Part shown: in pieces, positions 49,399-62,900 of the stretch | How the letters are laid out: each line of letters starts with the position of its first letter | Position numbering within the stretch: the first letter of the stretch is position 1 | From: Stenogyne calaminthoides | Taxonomy: Eukaryota > Streptophyta > Magnoliopsida > Lamiales > Lamiaceae | NCBI GenBank assembly: GCA_037126765.1 | Contig: JBBCBC010000037.1 | Location: 6,887,263-6,951,262 of the forward strand | Length of the DNA stretch: 64,000 bases | Reading direction: 5' to 3' | Program-made: the position numbers and the translations under genes | The notes under the pieces: model-generated | What the model was told of the DNA's origin: nothing | The model's database searches: none | What the model saw: only the letters and a program-made list of their open reading frames with translations

Positions 49399-52300
49399 TC
49401 ATGTTTGTTGTAGAACCAGATTCAGTTGTTGCGCACATCTTGCTACCACACCTCCCCTCCTAAAACAAGGGAATACATCAATGATAAGAATGTGTAAATT
49501 AATTACTCTATTTTCAATTTTTGAAATTTCAATCAGGTTTAAATGTAAATGTAGAGTATAGAAGTTGATACAGACCTCATGAGTTCGGGGAGGGTTCTTT
49601 GGACGTTCTGGAGATGGGAAAAACACTGTTTGCAACATTCGATTCTTAAAAAGAAAAAAGATGACTTAGAATACAATTCAACAAAGATCCATTCGGATTA
49701 AAAGATGCCTCTAATAGAAGTTTAAGATTAGAAAAGCTACCTCTCCTCGGCATGGAGATTGACCCCAACTGGTGGAGGTGCTGAAACTGCCGAACTAACA
49801 ACTGTGCCAAAAACTGCTACCAGTTTCAGAAGCAACTCCAAAGAAATGCTAGCATGCCTGCATATTATCATCACCAACATTTAGTTCCCAATTGAGACAA
49901 TATTATTTAATACTAATACATTTTAACAATGTTGCTGATGAAGTTACCGTTCTATTCTGCTCTCCAGTAATCCTAAAAGCACAGGAAGCAAGCAACTAAA
50001 CAGGTCCAACGTAATAACATCCATTCTATCAATGAGGGCACTAACTACATCTGCTTGTACCTGTAATGCCCAAATAATGTCACGATAAAATTGATTGTAC
50101 AACAGCAAATGGATTTTGCAGCAACAAGCACTCACAGAATGGTCGGGCAGTTTCCTCACAGCATTTATCGCACCCTTGACATCATTTCTCTCCCAAAAGT
50201 GTCGTACCACCTGCAGCAATGAATATAAGAACAATATTAATTTAACTATAAAACTCCAAACGCCAACCAAAAAAATTCATTAATTTTCCAATTGGAGTTA
50301 TGTAAGAACTTTCTGGAGAACTACCTGTAGCTTTGTAAGCCTGGATCGAAATGTACTTAATAGTGCATCATGATTCTGCAAAAGATTATCGATGACATTA
50401 TTATCATCCAAGGTGGACTGCTCCTTCACAACAGTAGTCTGGTCGCTATTCTGCAGAAAGGTAAAAAGTATATTAATATTTGTTATAAAGGTAAAGAAAA
50501 CAGAGGAGATGATAACGTAAGGCAATACCCGTAAGCCACTTGTTTACATAAGCAAACCCCAATTACAACACGGATTTATGATTTACACTCTACGCCCACC
50601 AATTTTCAAATTTGAATTACAATAAGACTTAATTTTCTTGAAATTAATTTGATTATAATTGTATAGGCTTCACGTTTCACCAAATGTCTCCAGCGAAGAC
50701 AAACTTCAGCACTTCATGAAAAAATTGGCATCAAATAGACACTCAAGTCACTTAAAAATTAAGAGGGAAGCAAACATATTTCTCATTTTAATCCAACAAA
50801 ACCTGGACTTTATTCAGCATAATGAAGGACATGAATGGAAAACATTCCCCATGCTTATGATTGAATTAGCCATATATCAACAAGGAAAAAAGAGCAGAGA
50901 GACAACTTAACCAGGGAATGCAACCAGCAAGAATGTAAAAGACCGGCCAGTAAATCACATTATCATGTGCTAATAGAAGAAAGACAAGTAAAGAACACCG
51001 AGATTTGCAAATCAAAACGCTATTCACTCAGTCTATGCAAGATTAATTCAGAAAGGACGATAGATCTACCTGAGACTGGGGTGTCTCCACAGGCTCAGCA
51101 GCCACCACTGAAGCTCTATCAGGTGTGCAAATTTCATCCACCTCGATTTTTTCTTTTTTCTCAAATCTCTCAACCAAACTGCGAGTCCTTCCATGGACAA
51201 CTGCCACTGCCAGTATCAAAGCACGCGCGAATAAGTAAAGATAGCATTTATCATCCATGAACAGGCGATAATATTAAATAGTAACCTCCATTGACAACTT
51301 TAACAGGATTCACCCTTTTGCTGGTATTCAGAGACTCATCACCTGAAATAACCAAAATACAATCAACTAAAAGTAAAAAAATGGGTCTTAGAAGTGCTTC
51401 ACAACACATGAAAAGTAAGTACTGAGGATTAACAGAGCAGTAACCAGTTAAGCATAATAATGAAATTAGCCTCGAAACTCAAGTTTACCCATAAAGCCAG
51501 AGACATAAAAGCACATAGATATTTTCTGTTATCATACACAACGGTGTAAAGAAAAACAGATCAAGATGTTTTAAAGAAAGAAACTCAACAACTTCACGTA
51601 CTTGATGCTGTTGCTGGTAATGAAGTTATATCAAACTTCTCTACAGCATTCTTGATGTTTGCTTGTTTTCCCTCAGAGGACTCCTTGGCATTTTCATCAG
51701 CAACAAGCCTACTGTGGAGGTTTTGATCCTTTTTACTAACCAAGGGATTTTTCACATTGTCAGAGGGCACAACAGATTCAAGGGACACCGACATTCTTTC
51801 CATATCAAAGCGACTGCCTGACATCCTCCGTGTATGAGTTGGTCTTGCCTTCATGCTGCTAATGGGCTTAGCCATGCCAATGGATTCCCTTCTAGACCCA
51901 ATGAATTCTTTCCCATCAGGGCTATCACGTGGTACAATGCTAGGCATGACTAGAGTTCTGTTGACAGCTGGCATATTAGCTTTTGCAGACAAGCTGGCTC
52001 CCCGCTTCTGGATTCTGGTAGCACTGCTTTCTTTGGAATCAGATGGAGGCAAGCTAGATACAGGACTACGCTTCTGAATCCCAACAGTTCTGATCTCTTT
52101 CGTATCAGATGGAGGCAAGCTAGATACAGGATTACGCTTCTGAATCCCAACAGTGTTGGTCTCCTTGGTATTAGATGGAGGCAAGCTAGATAAAGGATCA
52201 TGCTTCTGAATTCGAACAGTGTTGTTCTCCTTGGGATCAGATAGAGGCAAGCTTGAAATAGGGCCATGCTTCTGAATCCCAATAGTGTTGATCTCCTTGG

Positions 52301-55300
52301 AATTAGTTGGGGGCAAGCTTGATACAGGAGCACAATTCTGAATCCCAATAGTGTTGATTTCCTTGGATCCAGATGTTTGTACAACCCTAGGAACATCAGT
52401 TGGGTTAACTGTCTTCGGAGTGATGGAATTTACACCTGCAGCTGCAGAAGGGTAAAACATTCATCTTATTGGTAGGAAGCTAGAAATTATTATGGAAAAA
52501 GTACACAAACACACAATAAAGCTTACTGTCAACATATATGGTTTTGATTTCCTTAGATTCACTATCTGGGGTAGTACAACGCGGAATTGACTTTGAAATT
52601 ACATGGCTATCTTCTTTCTCCAATCGACTACCCTGACTATCAGACTTTTGCTCTGAGGGGCTATGTGGCTCCGGAGCTGATCGTGTGCCATACGGCTCTA
52701 CAAGCTGAATACACAGAAATGGAACTTCATTATATCTATTTAGAAACATAAACAGGAGACTGAAGATGATGAAACATCAGATACAAAAAGCAAATACCGA
52801 AACATCTGCTACCCAAACTGCTACTGAGTTTTCGTAATATGCACCACCCAATAGCTTCCCATCATGGATGCACAGATCACCAAGGGTTGACCATCCCATA
52901 TCAACAGAATCATGGCAAATCACAGGCTCCCATGAGTATACCTGCAGTTGAAGAGAGACAGACCATATAAGCAAGTGTTTTTCTATTGAAAAGCAAGCTA
53001 AGAGATGATCAATACAAAGCCAAACCTTTAAGCTGTCATCTAGTCCACAAAAGAGGGTTTTCCCATCAGGATGGAAGGTAACCGATCTTACTCCTGCAGC
53101 CTGGGGGACGGGAAAAACAAATTGATTAGGACTAAAATAATCTTTTGGGAGTTTTAATCAGATAGAATAAACAGATTATAAGTATATATATATATATATA
53201 TTTAAGTAAGATAATCAGGCATAACTGAACTATTTAAGTAAACAGTGTATAAATTAATTTCCATCCCTCCCACCCTCCCAAAAATTTTGGGCACAAAATG
53301 GAGAATAGAAGGGGAAACATTACAAAAAAAATTATTAAAAAAAATATTAATTTTAATAAGCAAGCATTGTAGAGAAAATAGATACTAAATTCTTCAGAAG
53401 CGATCGATATACTTTAGAAACTTCAAGTATACCAGTTTAATGACTCATAACTTTTGAAGAATAATCTCAAGTTTCAAGTCATAAATTATTGTCATGCTAG
53501 ATGTTAAACTTTGCGAAATCAATTTTGTTGACAAATTTAATTGCACATGCAAAGGAGAAGGTATCTACACTAGATGATCTCTACCTCGCGCCTAGCAGAT
53601 CCAATCATCTCAAATGTCTCCAGATCCCAAAACTTCACAGTTTTGTCGGCCGAACCTGGATTGAGTATATTATTAGTACAGATATCACACCACGCAGCAT
53701 GGAGAAAACCATGACAATCAAGTAAATCCATGTGCATATTTACCTGTAGCCAAAAGAAACTCGAGTGGATGAAATTCTATGGATCGAATATGTCCTTCAT
53801 GAAATTTAAAATCGTGCAAAAGCTTTCCAGCTGTCAGATCCCATATCTGTACAATAAACCTTGATTTCATAAAATAAATAAGATATAAATCTACGTGTTT
53901 CATTTTTCAATAAATCCTGACAGCAGTACCTTAACAACATTATCAAATCCACCAGAGACTACCCAGCGGCCATCAGGAGTAAATCTTATTGTACTTATCC
54001 CTCGAGTATGTCCTTTATACGTATGGATGCATCCTTTCTTTCTGATATCCCATATCTTCAGATTAGTGTCCATGGAACCAGACGCAAAAAACTCACCAAA
54101 TGGGTGGTATTCAACCGCAGTGCAATATGATCTGTGCCCAGTAAGAGTGCGAACCACTACATTTCAAGAGCATTAAATAGATCAGTAGCAACATCATACT
54201 GAAAAAAGAAAATGTTAAGTTTGATATCCCACGCTCGAGTCTTTCTGGACAAAAGAATGTTTTACTATATGTTAGACATATTAGAAATCCAAATTTAACT
54301 AGTTATCAATGTAACTCATTTAAAAACAAATTATCAATCCTGCCAATTGTACAACATAATGGGCTAATGGAAATAGATAAGACATACTTTTTGTTTCTTC
54401 CAAATCCCACAACTTTATGGCTCCAGAAAGATCCAGCTACCACTAAAACCTCTGCTGAATTAAAAGCCGCAGATTCAATGGGACTTGTATGACCAGACAG
54501 GCTCTGCAATCACCAAAAAAGGTTAGTTTCATTTAGTTGTATAATGTGCTACAATCTAAAGTAAGCATGGAACTGTTCTTTTTCCAAGTGAAGCACAAGC
54601 TTTGAAGATACTATATATGCAGCAGTATTTAGCAAATTTATATCGAGAAAGGAAACAGTTATATTTCAAATAACACTATTTTCACAAATCAGATTAACAT
54701 GAATAGAATGGTGATGGCAAAAATACTTCCAGAATGAGAAAAACCAAGCATGCTGCTCTTTCAATGTGATTTTTACATTTTTTGCATTTCTATGTAATGT
54801 TATAAAGTTGTACCAACATACCGAAAAGATAAACAAGAGTTAACACAGAATAAGCTAGATGTGTCATTACTCAAAGGGTCCCACATTGCGCTGACCCTCA
54901 CGATAGCACTTAATGAATACATACATGAAAGGAAAAATCTATTGCCACAAAAAAATTCAAAAAAACAACTCAATCCTCCTTTAGATCATTCCAAAGTTAT
55001 TTGAAAAAGTGGCATGAGACACATGTCCAAAGAGATCAATATACGTCGTTTCATTAACTAACCATCAGCGACGTGGGCTTTCCAACGGACCAAAGATTCA
55101 CTTTTTGATCATCTCCACCTGTAATAAACACGCGGCAATTCTTTTTCCCAAAACTCAAACAATTTACATTCCCTGCATGTGCAACAAATTCCTCTACATT
55201 GCAATACAGTCAAGAACGAACAATTTACAATGTGAAAGGTAAAACCACAAGTTATAATCTCAGCAGCTTAAAACGAACAATTTGACAATGATGTATCCAC

Positions 55301-55911
55301 TAATAGGGAAATTTTATAAGTATAGACTAGTCGAGCTCACATTCTATAAATTTAAAATTAGCAGGTAATACTTGTGCTCAGATTAATTTTTTCATTGAAA
55401 TTACCTAAATTTTGTTCTTAAAAGATTAGAGACAGTTACATTCAATCAAATGAAATAGCTCTGATAACATATATGCACAAATAGATATATTTCACTCAAC
55501 TTACCAAATTTTATTCGGTTCAATTCCAAGAAAGTAACATCAGGATAAATAATTTACAACCCTAAATAACACCAGTATTTAGTAAGCTTCTAAATTCCAA
55601 CAGAAATAGATTCACTGAAAGCCACATAACAAATTCTATTGGCCAATTCCTCAATACTTCTCACTAATTTAACGAACACTAATCCAAGAAAATAAAGCAT
55701 CGTACCCCAAAAAAAAAACCACTGAATCAACTCAGATCACTCAAATCAAAATTGAAACCCTAGCATTCATGCCATTGATACCAAAACCAAGAATTCAACT
55801 CAAAAACATGCACATTCCCAATTTAAACACAAACAGCACATACAAACAGACAAGCAAATTAAACCCCGCAAAAATCAAGAGGATACGCAGTTTATATCCA
55901 CGTTTCGCCAT
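49399..55911 (-). CDS. KTN80: Katanin p80 WD40-repeat subunit, 18 exons
   Basis: Regulatory subunit of the katanin microtubule-severing complex, which targets the p60 AAA ATPase to microtubule crossovers and nucleation sites. Exons (minus): 55887-55911, 55063-55193, 54388-54503, 53930-54156, 53744-53846, 53585-53655, 53026-53100, 52798-52941, 52527-52704, 51602-52435, 51286-51342, 51070-51200, 50325-50450, 50136-50210, 49948-50060, 49741-49857, 49576-49644, 49399-49459. The start MAKRGYKLQEFVAHAG is the conserved family start. WD repeats follow (SLSGHTSPIESAAFN, TLTGHRSYCTAVEYHPFG, YKGHTRGISTIRFTPDGRW, FHEGHIRSIEFHPLEFLLAT, GVRSVTFHPDGKTLFCG). Then come a low-complexity linker in exons 9-12 and the C-terminal con80 domain that binds p60 (DALLSTFRSRLTKLQ, VVRHFWERNDVKGAINAV, ending RGGVVARCAQQLNLVLQQT). 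The linker in exon 10 contains a tandem repeat described separately. One frameshift is seen in exon 3, at AGSF/SGAIKLW near 54430. Everything else is open. Total about 880 residues. Confidence 0.93.
52030..52370 (-). repeat. In-frame 66-bp tandem repeats in KTN80 exon 10
   Basis: Five full copies and one partial copy of a 22-residue unit of the form (S/T/P)KExNTxGIQKxxPxSSLPPSx. Examples are SKEINTIGIQKHGPISSLPL and TKEIRTVGIQKRSPVSSLPP. The length is kept at exactly 66 bp, so the frame is retained. It falls in the linker between the WD40 and con80 domains. Confidence 0.93.
53185..53210. repeat. (TA)n microsatellite in a KTN80 intron
   Basis: An uninterrupted TA run of about 20 bp lies between exons 6 and 7 of KTN80. 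Confidence 0.85.
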
Positions 55912-58569
55912 TCTTTCCAAATCAACTCCAGATATCCGATGACCGGAATCACGCCGGCGTCGGCGTCCGCAAGAACTGAATCGCCGCCCACAGTTGGATA
56001 TAGAATTACTGGCTACCACTCTACAGATACAAAATTGTAAGTATATGCGATGAAATCTAGCAAGAAAGATAGGAATAGATTTGTCGAACGTTAACCGGAA
56101 AAGGAAAAAGGGAAAAATTCAGAACATGGGGGAGATTTCAACAGTGGCCCTCAAGAAAAGAAAGTATGGTGAAAGCAGAAATTAATTATTATTAAAAGTT
56201 AAATCTTCCGACGCTCACCCTTTTTATACTCAGTCAGTCGGGTGTTATTTTTTAAACTCTAATCATTTTCATTTACCGCGGCGATTCACCGACATCATTG
56301 GTAAATGAATACAGATAACAGCTGTATTTTTTTTACTATTTTACTATAAAATAAAATAATAGATGCAGAATATGAGTCTTTGATACTCATTATTATAAAA
56401 TGTGTTCAATTAAACGAACATATTGCATTCTAAAATCGTGCAGCTTATTATACTAAAAAATATATTTTATTTATATTAAATTATATAATTATTTTTTTAT
56501 ATTATTAATTACACAATTTAATATAAATATATTATATTTTTCAATTTTTAATAAAATAAATTATATAATTTTAAAATACACTATAAACGCACTGTGAATA
56601 TGAATGACTTAGCCCAGTTAAATAATCATGTCAACAGAGAAAGTTTAGAAATTGGAATTTGTATAAGGAATTTACATGGCCAGAAATTAAAGAAAATCTG
56701 TGTTGGAGAATCTTTTGATTTTTTAAATTTTAATTGCTATATTTATTTGGATTTATGTATCTTTCGATGTATTGAACCATCTGCTGTTATAGAAGGTTTT
56801 TTTTTTTCTTCTGTTTCATTCCAACCATTTGATACTAACGTGTTAATTTAAATGTTTAGGAACTCTTTTACACGGGGACATCATATAAATTTTCACAAAA
56901 AGAAAGGAAAAACATGATTGTTCTTTTCTAGCAAAATAATGTTTTAAAACACAACTCTTTTTTTTTAACGAATGGAGTAGAATATAATTTGTATTGGATA
57001 TTAGTAGTTAGGTTTATTTGCTCACTTCGTTTTCCACACAAAACTTTTCATGTGGAGTTTTTTGTTTATTTCAAAATCTTGTTTTATTAAAGTAGTAATA
57101 CATGAAATAATAACTTTTCTTTTATTCGATTAAAAATAGCTCGAGTTCAAGCATAAATTATTAGATGAGATGTGGAATCAATTTATTTATTTAATGCACT
57201 ATATTTTTTCTCATTTGTGGGTTGTAAAATTTTGACTCTAATAGCATGGAATAATTCATTTCATTTAAAAATCTGAATTTTTTAAAAAGGTATAGAATCA
57301 ATTCATTTATTTAATTGCTAACATAATCCATTCATTTATTTACTTTCCTAAAAGGAGCTAAAATCATAATTAAATCTCAATAACATTTTCCTGAAACACA
57401 TCCCTCAAATGTGAGAATGAAGGTCTTCCGATTTTAGTGCTTGTTCGAGATGACTGACAGCTTCACTAATTTTAATTTGGAAAAGTTCAATTACACTAAA
57501 TTAATTTCTTATTACTTGATTATGTGGCGCATAAGTGCAATTTGGTATCCTAGTACTTGAAAACGACCACGTATCGAGCAATTTTGATTATAAATTACTC
57601 CAAATGATTTTATTTTCTTGCTTTTTTCTACTGTTAATGATCAAAATTCAGTCACTCTACTTCATTGGTATACCAATAAATTCTTTTACCTTCAAATAAA
57701 ACAATGGCATTGGATGGAACAATAACAGCACACAGTTCAGCTGAAAAAAAATTAAATTAAATTACTCAATATTGCTAAGATTTTTTTTCCCAATTCGTTG
57801 AATATAACAAATAACTTTGAGCAAATTTCGATGTTTCATACAAACTAAAGTTTCGACCAAGCTAATTTTAAGTAGTAAAAAAATTATATGCATTTTATCA
57901 ATTGTTTGTTCAAGACTTCAAGTCAATTCGATTTGCATGTATTCAAGCATTTTACTACGTACTATAATTCATTTATTTACATATAGTTGGGTTAATAATA
58001 ATTAGGTGAATCTTTGTTGGAGACCAAAAGATAGATGTGTGACACCCCCTATAAAAAGGCAAAGCCATAAAAGTACTTTATGATTTTAAAAGAAAAATGT
58101 TTTTATACACGTATCATATTGTTAATCATATATATGAATATCATAAGTGAGGCGAATTCATCGAATACATTAAATGATAGTTGCTTTGATTCAACTAATT
58201 TTTTTACTATTTCTTACATATTAACAAAATTTATATATCGGGTTTCTACTCATACAATTTTTCCACATTATTCTCCCGCATATTTTTAGTTTTGTTCATT
58301 TTTTTTCCTTTACTTTTACGTTGTTTTCTACCATTCATCTCTATAATCCACCTCCTGCTTTGTTGCGGAATGAATTAAAGATTGATATAAATTAAATTAC
58401 ATCAATAAAATAATGTAAACAAACAAATAATAATAATAAAACAAAAATACAGAGAGCAAAATTTTAAAAAAGCGACGCAGTTGAATCTACTATCTAGATC
58501 GACATGTATACTACTAATTAGGTGTATGAAAATTACTTTATTTTAATTATTTTGAAGTTGACAAAAACT

Positions 58570-58830
58570 TGTGTGACCCGAGTTCACCGTGAACTCGATT
58601 TTTTAAATATCACTGTTATATACAAAAACTCTCACTGTTATATACAAAAATTTTCACTGTTATATATAAAAATTATCACTTTTATGCACAAAAATAACCA
58701 CGGTTTAGAAAATATTTTATATTTTTAAACAGTAGAATTTTTTGTGCATAACAGTGATAGTTTTTATCCATAACAGTGATAAAGTTCATGCATAAACCTG
58801 GTTTACATGAGTGTTGTGATGTGAAGTTTG
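58570..58830. repeat. Short inverted and direct repeat cluster
   Basis: Three direct copies of TCACTGTTATATACAAAAA (the third slightly altered) are followed by inverted copies (TTTTTGTGCATAACAGTGATA, TTTTTATCCATAACAGTGATA). The RNA or DNA could form a long imperfect hairpin. The palindrome GAGTTCACCGTGAACTC lies at the left edge. Confidence 0.7.
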
Positions 58831-59294
58831 ACGTTGTTTACCCCTGGAATTAAGAATTGGCCAATCAATAATTAAACACCATGATTAGGTTTATGAATGA
58901 GTGATAAGGACAAGACACTAAGCTTCTATGAATAAATTATGTTAAAAGAACCACTAAGTTCAAAAATTCAATTCCGTTAGCTTCTCTTTGGATTCAATCA
59001 TTTCTATCATCAAATTTATAATCCAAATCAACACAAATTGCCTGGCTATATATAAGCTAACTTTATGGATTAGATTTAAAATCCTTAGGCCAACCTTGAT
59101 CTGCCTTTTTATCTTTCTCATTTTCTTATAAATATATTCATTTTGAGTTCATCTCATCAAGCTTTATTTTTTTATGCATGCAATTTGATTTTGAGAAAGT
59201 CAAATTATCAAGATTTTTTTTTTAAGTTTTCGGTACCTTTTCATTTGATGAGAGGGACGGCGAAGTCGTCACAATTATTTACTCAAAAGACGCT

Positions 59295-59535
59295 TGAGTT
59301 GGTATGTTGTGAAACTTGTTCACCGTGAAACTGTTTTTTTTTTTTTACAGACATACACTTTAGTAATAAAAGTCACACACTTCAATTATCACTGCGACAC
59401 TCTTTGCTAAATATAAGTCACACCCTTCACTTTTATGAGTAATATACTTTACAGTAAAAAGTCACACACTTTAGTAATATAAGTCACACTCCTTAACCAA
59501 TTTCACCGTAAAACTTGTTCACACTATACTTTGCC
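59295..59535. repeat. Possible MITE with TTCACCGTGAAA-type ends
   Basis: The left end reads TTGTGAAACTTGTTCACCGT and the right end is an imperfect inverted copy containing TTTCACCGTAAAACTTGTTC. Between them AGTCACACACTT-type motifs recur four times. No clear target duplication was found, so this is a candidate only. Confidence 0.45.
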
Positions 59536-59946
59536 AAGATGCTTTCCATAGAGATTAAGAACTCATTAATCTACCTAAATGATCAGATTACTGCACTAAT
59601 TATAGGTTATAAAAGTTGATTAACCAAACAAAAAGAACAAATATATATCACAATAGTTGCTGATAATACAAATGAATATCTACTTAAACACACTAAAATG
59701 TTAAAAAAATGCAGTAAATTAGGCTAACGTGCAGCAAGTCTAATTACAATGCTGTGAAAAAAACTGGGATAAGCAGCACGAATCCAGAAACTGGAGGAGT
59801 GCTGCCATTGGATAGCATTCAGAAGCAGGCTATCGGGCCGTTGTGAAACAGTAGAGTCCAGTCGGAATATCTGAACTTGCAATATCATCGTCGTTTTTGG
59901 ACAATCAGCAAGATTGTTTCCAACTGTTAACTCGTTTGATTCAAGC

Positions 59947-62900
59947 TCAGGGGCGAGGGGGATCTGTCTTTATGATTTGCGAAAGCTTTTGAACAATCTC
60001 AGACATAGGAGGTCTGAATTCAGGTTCAGGCTGTAGTATGCATGATATAAAATAAAAGTATCATTTGAGTGAACTCTTTTAAGCTAAAGCAAAGATAGAG
60101 AGAGAGAAAGAGAGTGACCTGAATACACAACGAGATTATATCCGCAAGGCGTGATAGAGATTTAGATGGATAAGCACCCTTGAGAGAAGGATCAACCATT
60201 CGGGACAAGGCATCTATGTCATGAAGCTGCGGAAACGCCCATCTAACTAGATATTGCTCCACTCTGGGACGTGACCTGATACGTCGGTATGAATATGATA
60301 TTATTAGCCTTAATTAAAATCGCAATGTTATAATTCAGACAAAAACTCGTATGCACCAGTTGTAAAGTGCAATCCAAGTGCAATTTTAAATGGTATTAGT
60401 TGTTTTACTAAAAAGTATTAGTTGTCTCACTGAAAAGTATTAGTTATAAGTGTTGCTCAATAATTAAAGATCAGAATGCATGCAGCTAGAAGAGGTTTTC
60501 TCAGACCTGTCATAAGATTTTCGTCCAGTCAAAAGTTGCAACATCACAACTCCAAAGCTATAAACATCACTCCGGTAAGAATAGCTTCCAAACTCAAGTT
60601 CTGGAGCCCCATAACCAGAACCTTGCAACTAAAAACAAGATTAATAAACAGTCAATGAGCATGTTTTGATTTCAAGAATCAAACCACCTCTCAATTTATG
60701 AATGAGGTTACCTGAGTGAGGGAATTAGGCGGCATCAAACGAGCCAAACCACAATCAGAAACTCGTAAAGTGAGATCATCTTCGAGTAGCAAATTACACG
60801 ATTTGTAGTTGCGGTGCACAATAGGTGGCTGGCACATCACATGCAGATATCTTCACAAAAAGAATTATTAAAAAGAAAAAAGTAAATTTCATTAGAGGGA
60901 CGACAAGAGAATTTGGTATAAAAGAAGAAGTATAGATATAAATGTTCGCAGAATCAGCCACTTTAACCAAGTTTCTCTATGGACGTACTCTAAAGTTTGT
61001 GCAGCTTGAAGAGCCAAACGCATGCGAGCATTCCATGAGAGCTTTCTATTGATCTCGTCATCGAAGTTTAGTGCATCGTCAAGATTCCCGTTCTTGCAAT
61101 AGCTGTAGACGAGCAGGCGCTGTCCAAGCTCGAGGCAATAGCCTACTAGTTCAACTATATTGGTATGGCATAGTTTGGAGACGCTCGAGACCAGCTCAAG
61201 GAATTCCCGGTCACTTAAATGTGCAGATGCTGCCTTATCCAGTTTCTTGACTGCTATAATCTGGAAATCAAGAACACGTTTTCAGGGAAGCATGGTGTAT
61301 GAATAAATAACAGACAATTGTACAAAATCAAACAAAACCAAACAATAATTCTTTCTGAGTGATAAAAAGTTGTGGTATTATCCACTGAACAAGGGGGAAA
61401 ACATATGTTGATGACCTAATCATCATAATTATGATAACCTAAACTACAGCAATGCAGTGTGCACATTCATACTATAACATCCCCTACAATTACTGCGATA
61501 TCTGCTCTTGTGCAAATGTAATACTACAGGAAAAGAAGAGTTAAATAATTATTTTTTTAAAAAATGGTCCAATAACTTGTTTACTGTCCAATTTTGACTT
61601 TTTAGATATAATCATAGTGTTAAATAATTTTGCCCCAAAATTGCCAGAAATTCTGAAAATGTCGTCATTTTATGTCAAACGAATGTCCAGTTTGGGCCCT
61701 CCAAGTTGTCCACTATCCAATTTTGGCCCCAAATTTAATCTCGCATGGCATTTGCATGACATAGAACAACACCGTTTTTCAATTCTACAGCAACTTTGGG
61801 ACAGATTTTTATATTTTGGGACTAAATAAAAAAAATACTTTATTGAGACAAATTGGACAGTGGACAAGTTATGGGACCGAAAAACTTTTTACTCGTAAAA
61901 TTGCAAATTAGAAAGAAAATCATCGACATATATCTTACACTACTAAGCTGACAATTATAATGTGAATCAAGGAAACAATCTATCGGCAAGAAAACAAGAT
62001 GAACCAGAAGAGATTTACCTTTCCATTAGGAAGCTGTGCAGAATAGACAGTGCCAATCGTGCCTTTCCCAACAAGATTTTCTTGAGAGAAGCTATTGGTG
62101 TACTGTTGAAGAGACGCAATAGTATATGACTTTACAGATTCCACACTTATAGCAGCAGCATTTCCTCTTGAGGGTAATGAAGTAAAAGTAGGATCTGCAA
62201 CAACCCTTTCAGCAGGAAGAAGTGGAAACGGCAGTGAACTTGGTGGTATATCATTGTCATTTAACCCCGTCATATCTACACTATGATCCTTCCCCCCCTT
62301 TAGGAACCCAGTCCTCGTCTTGCTCCCTACAGGTGGCAATAAATCTTGCTTGGAATCTGCTCGATAGCCTCAAAGGGTCAGTCATTTAGTAAAAACAAAA
62401 CATAATATAAATGGATTAGCAAAAGCATTATCACCTCTTTTTGCTTGGTAAAGAGGGTTTTGTGAAGACTGATCTCGTTTGAGAGTCTCGGGAAGGGTAC
62501 CGAATGTTCCTATTTCATGCTTCTTGGAACTTTTGTTCTTACAACTTTGGAAGATACAAAGGCATAGCCCCAAGGCAATTATCACAACAGCTAACAACCC
62601 TCCAATAGCAATCCATGTGATTTTGCTGCTTGATGTTTTCTTCTTCTCCTCCCCTCCAGATTCCGGTAACGGAGAGACTATCCGTCCATGATCATCATTT
62701 CCAGGAGCCCGATGAGGCGAAGGTGCGTCAGAAGGGGAAAGGGGGGGTGAGGCTGGTGGAGAAGGTAAGATAGTAGTATTAAAAGGATTGCCAGCCCTCC
62801 TGCAGTAAAAGGAAGTTACTAAGCCACAAAAGTAAAGAAAAACTCCACGTAAAAAGTGACAATGCAATCAACTTTGGTTTGACCTGAAATTAGGAATAGT

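Larger units (their letters stand above)
55912..59946. other. Spacer with KTN80 promoter and repeat elements
   Basis: The first few hundred bases upstream of the KTN80 start are the presumed promoter and leader. The rest is AT-rich. Two repeat-rich patches (58570-58830 and 59295-59535) are annotated separately. A TATAAAAAGG sequence at about 58051 precedes a 69-codon open frame (58080-58289). That frame shows no recognisable family and is not called as a gene. Confidence 0.5.

Noticed and set aside
55912..56019. N-terminal extension of KTN80 from an upstream ATG at 56019
   Set aside because: The extension is Arg/Ser-rich and not part of the family. MAKRGYKLQEF is the conserved start.
58080..58289. 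69-codon open frame downstream of a TATAAAAAGG sequence
   Set aside because: Hydrophobic but otherwise unremarkable in an AT-rich spacer. A TATA-like sequence alone is not evidence for a gene.
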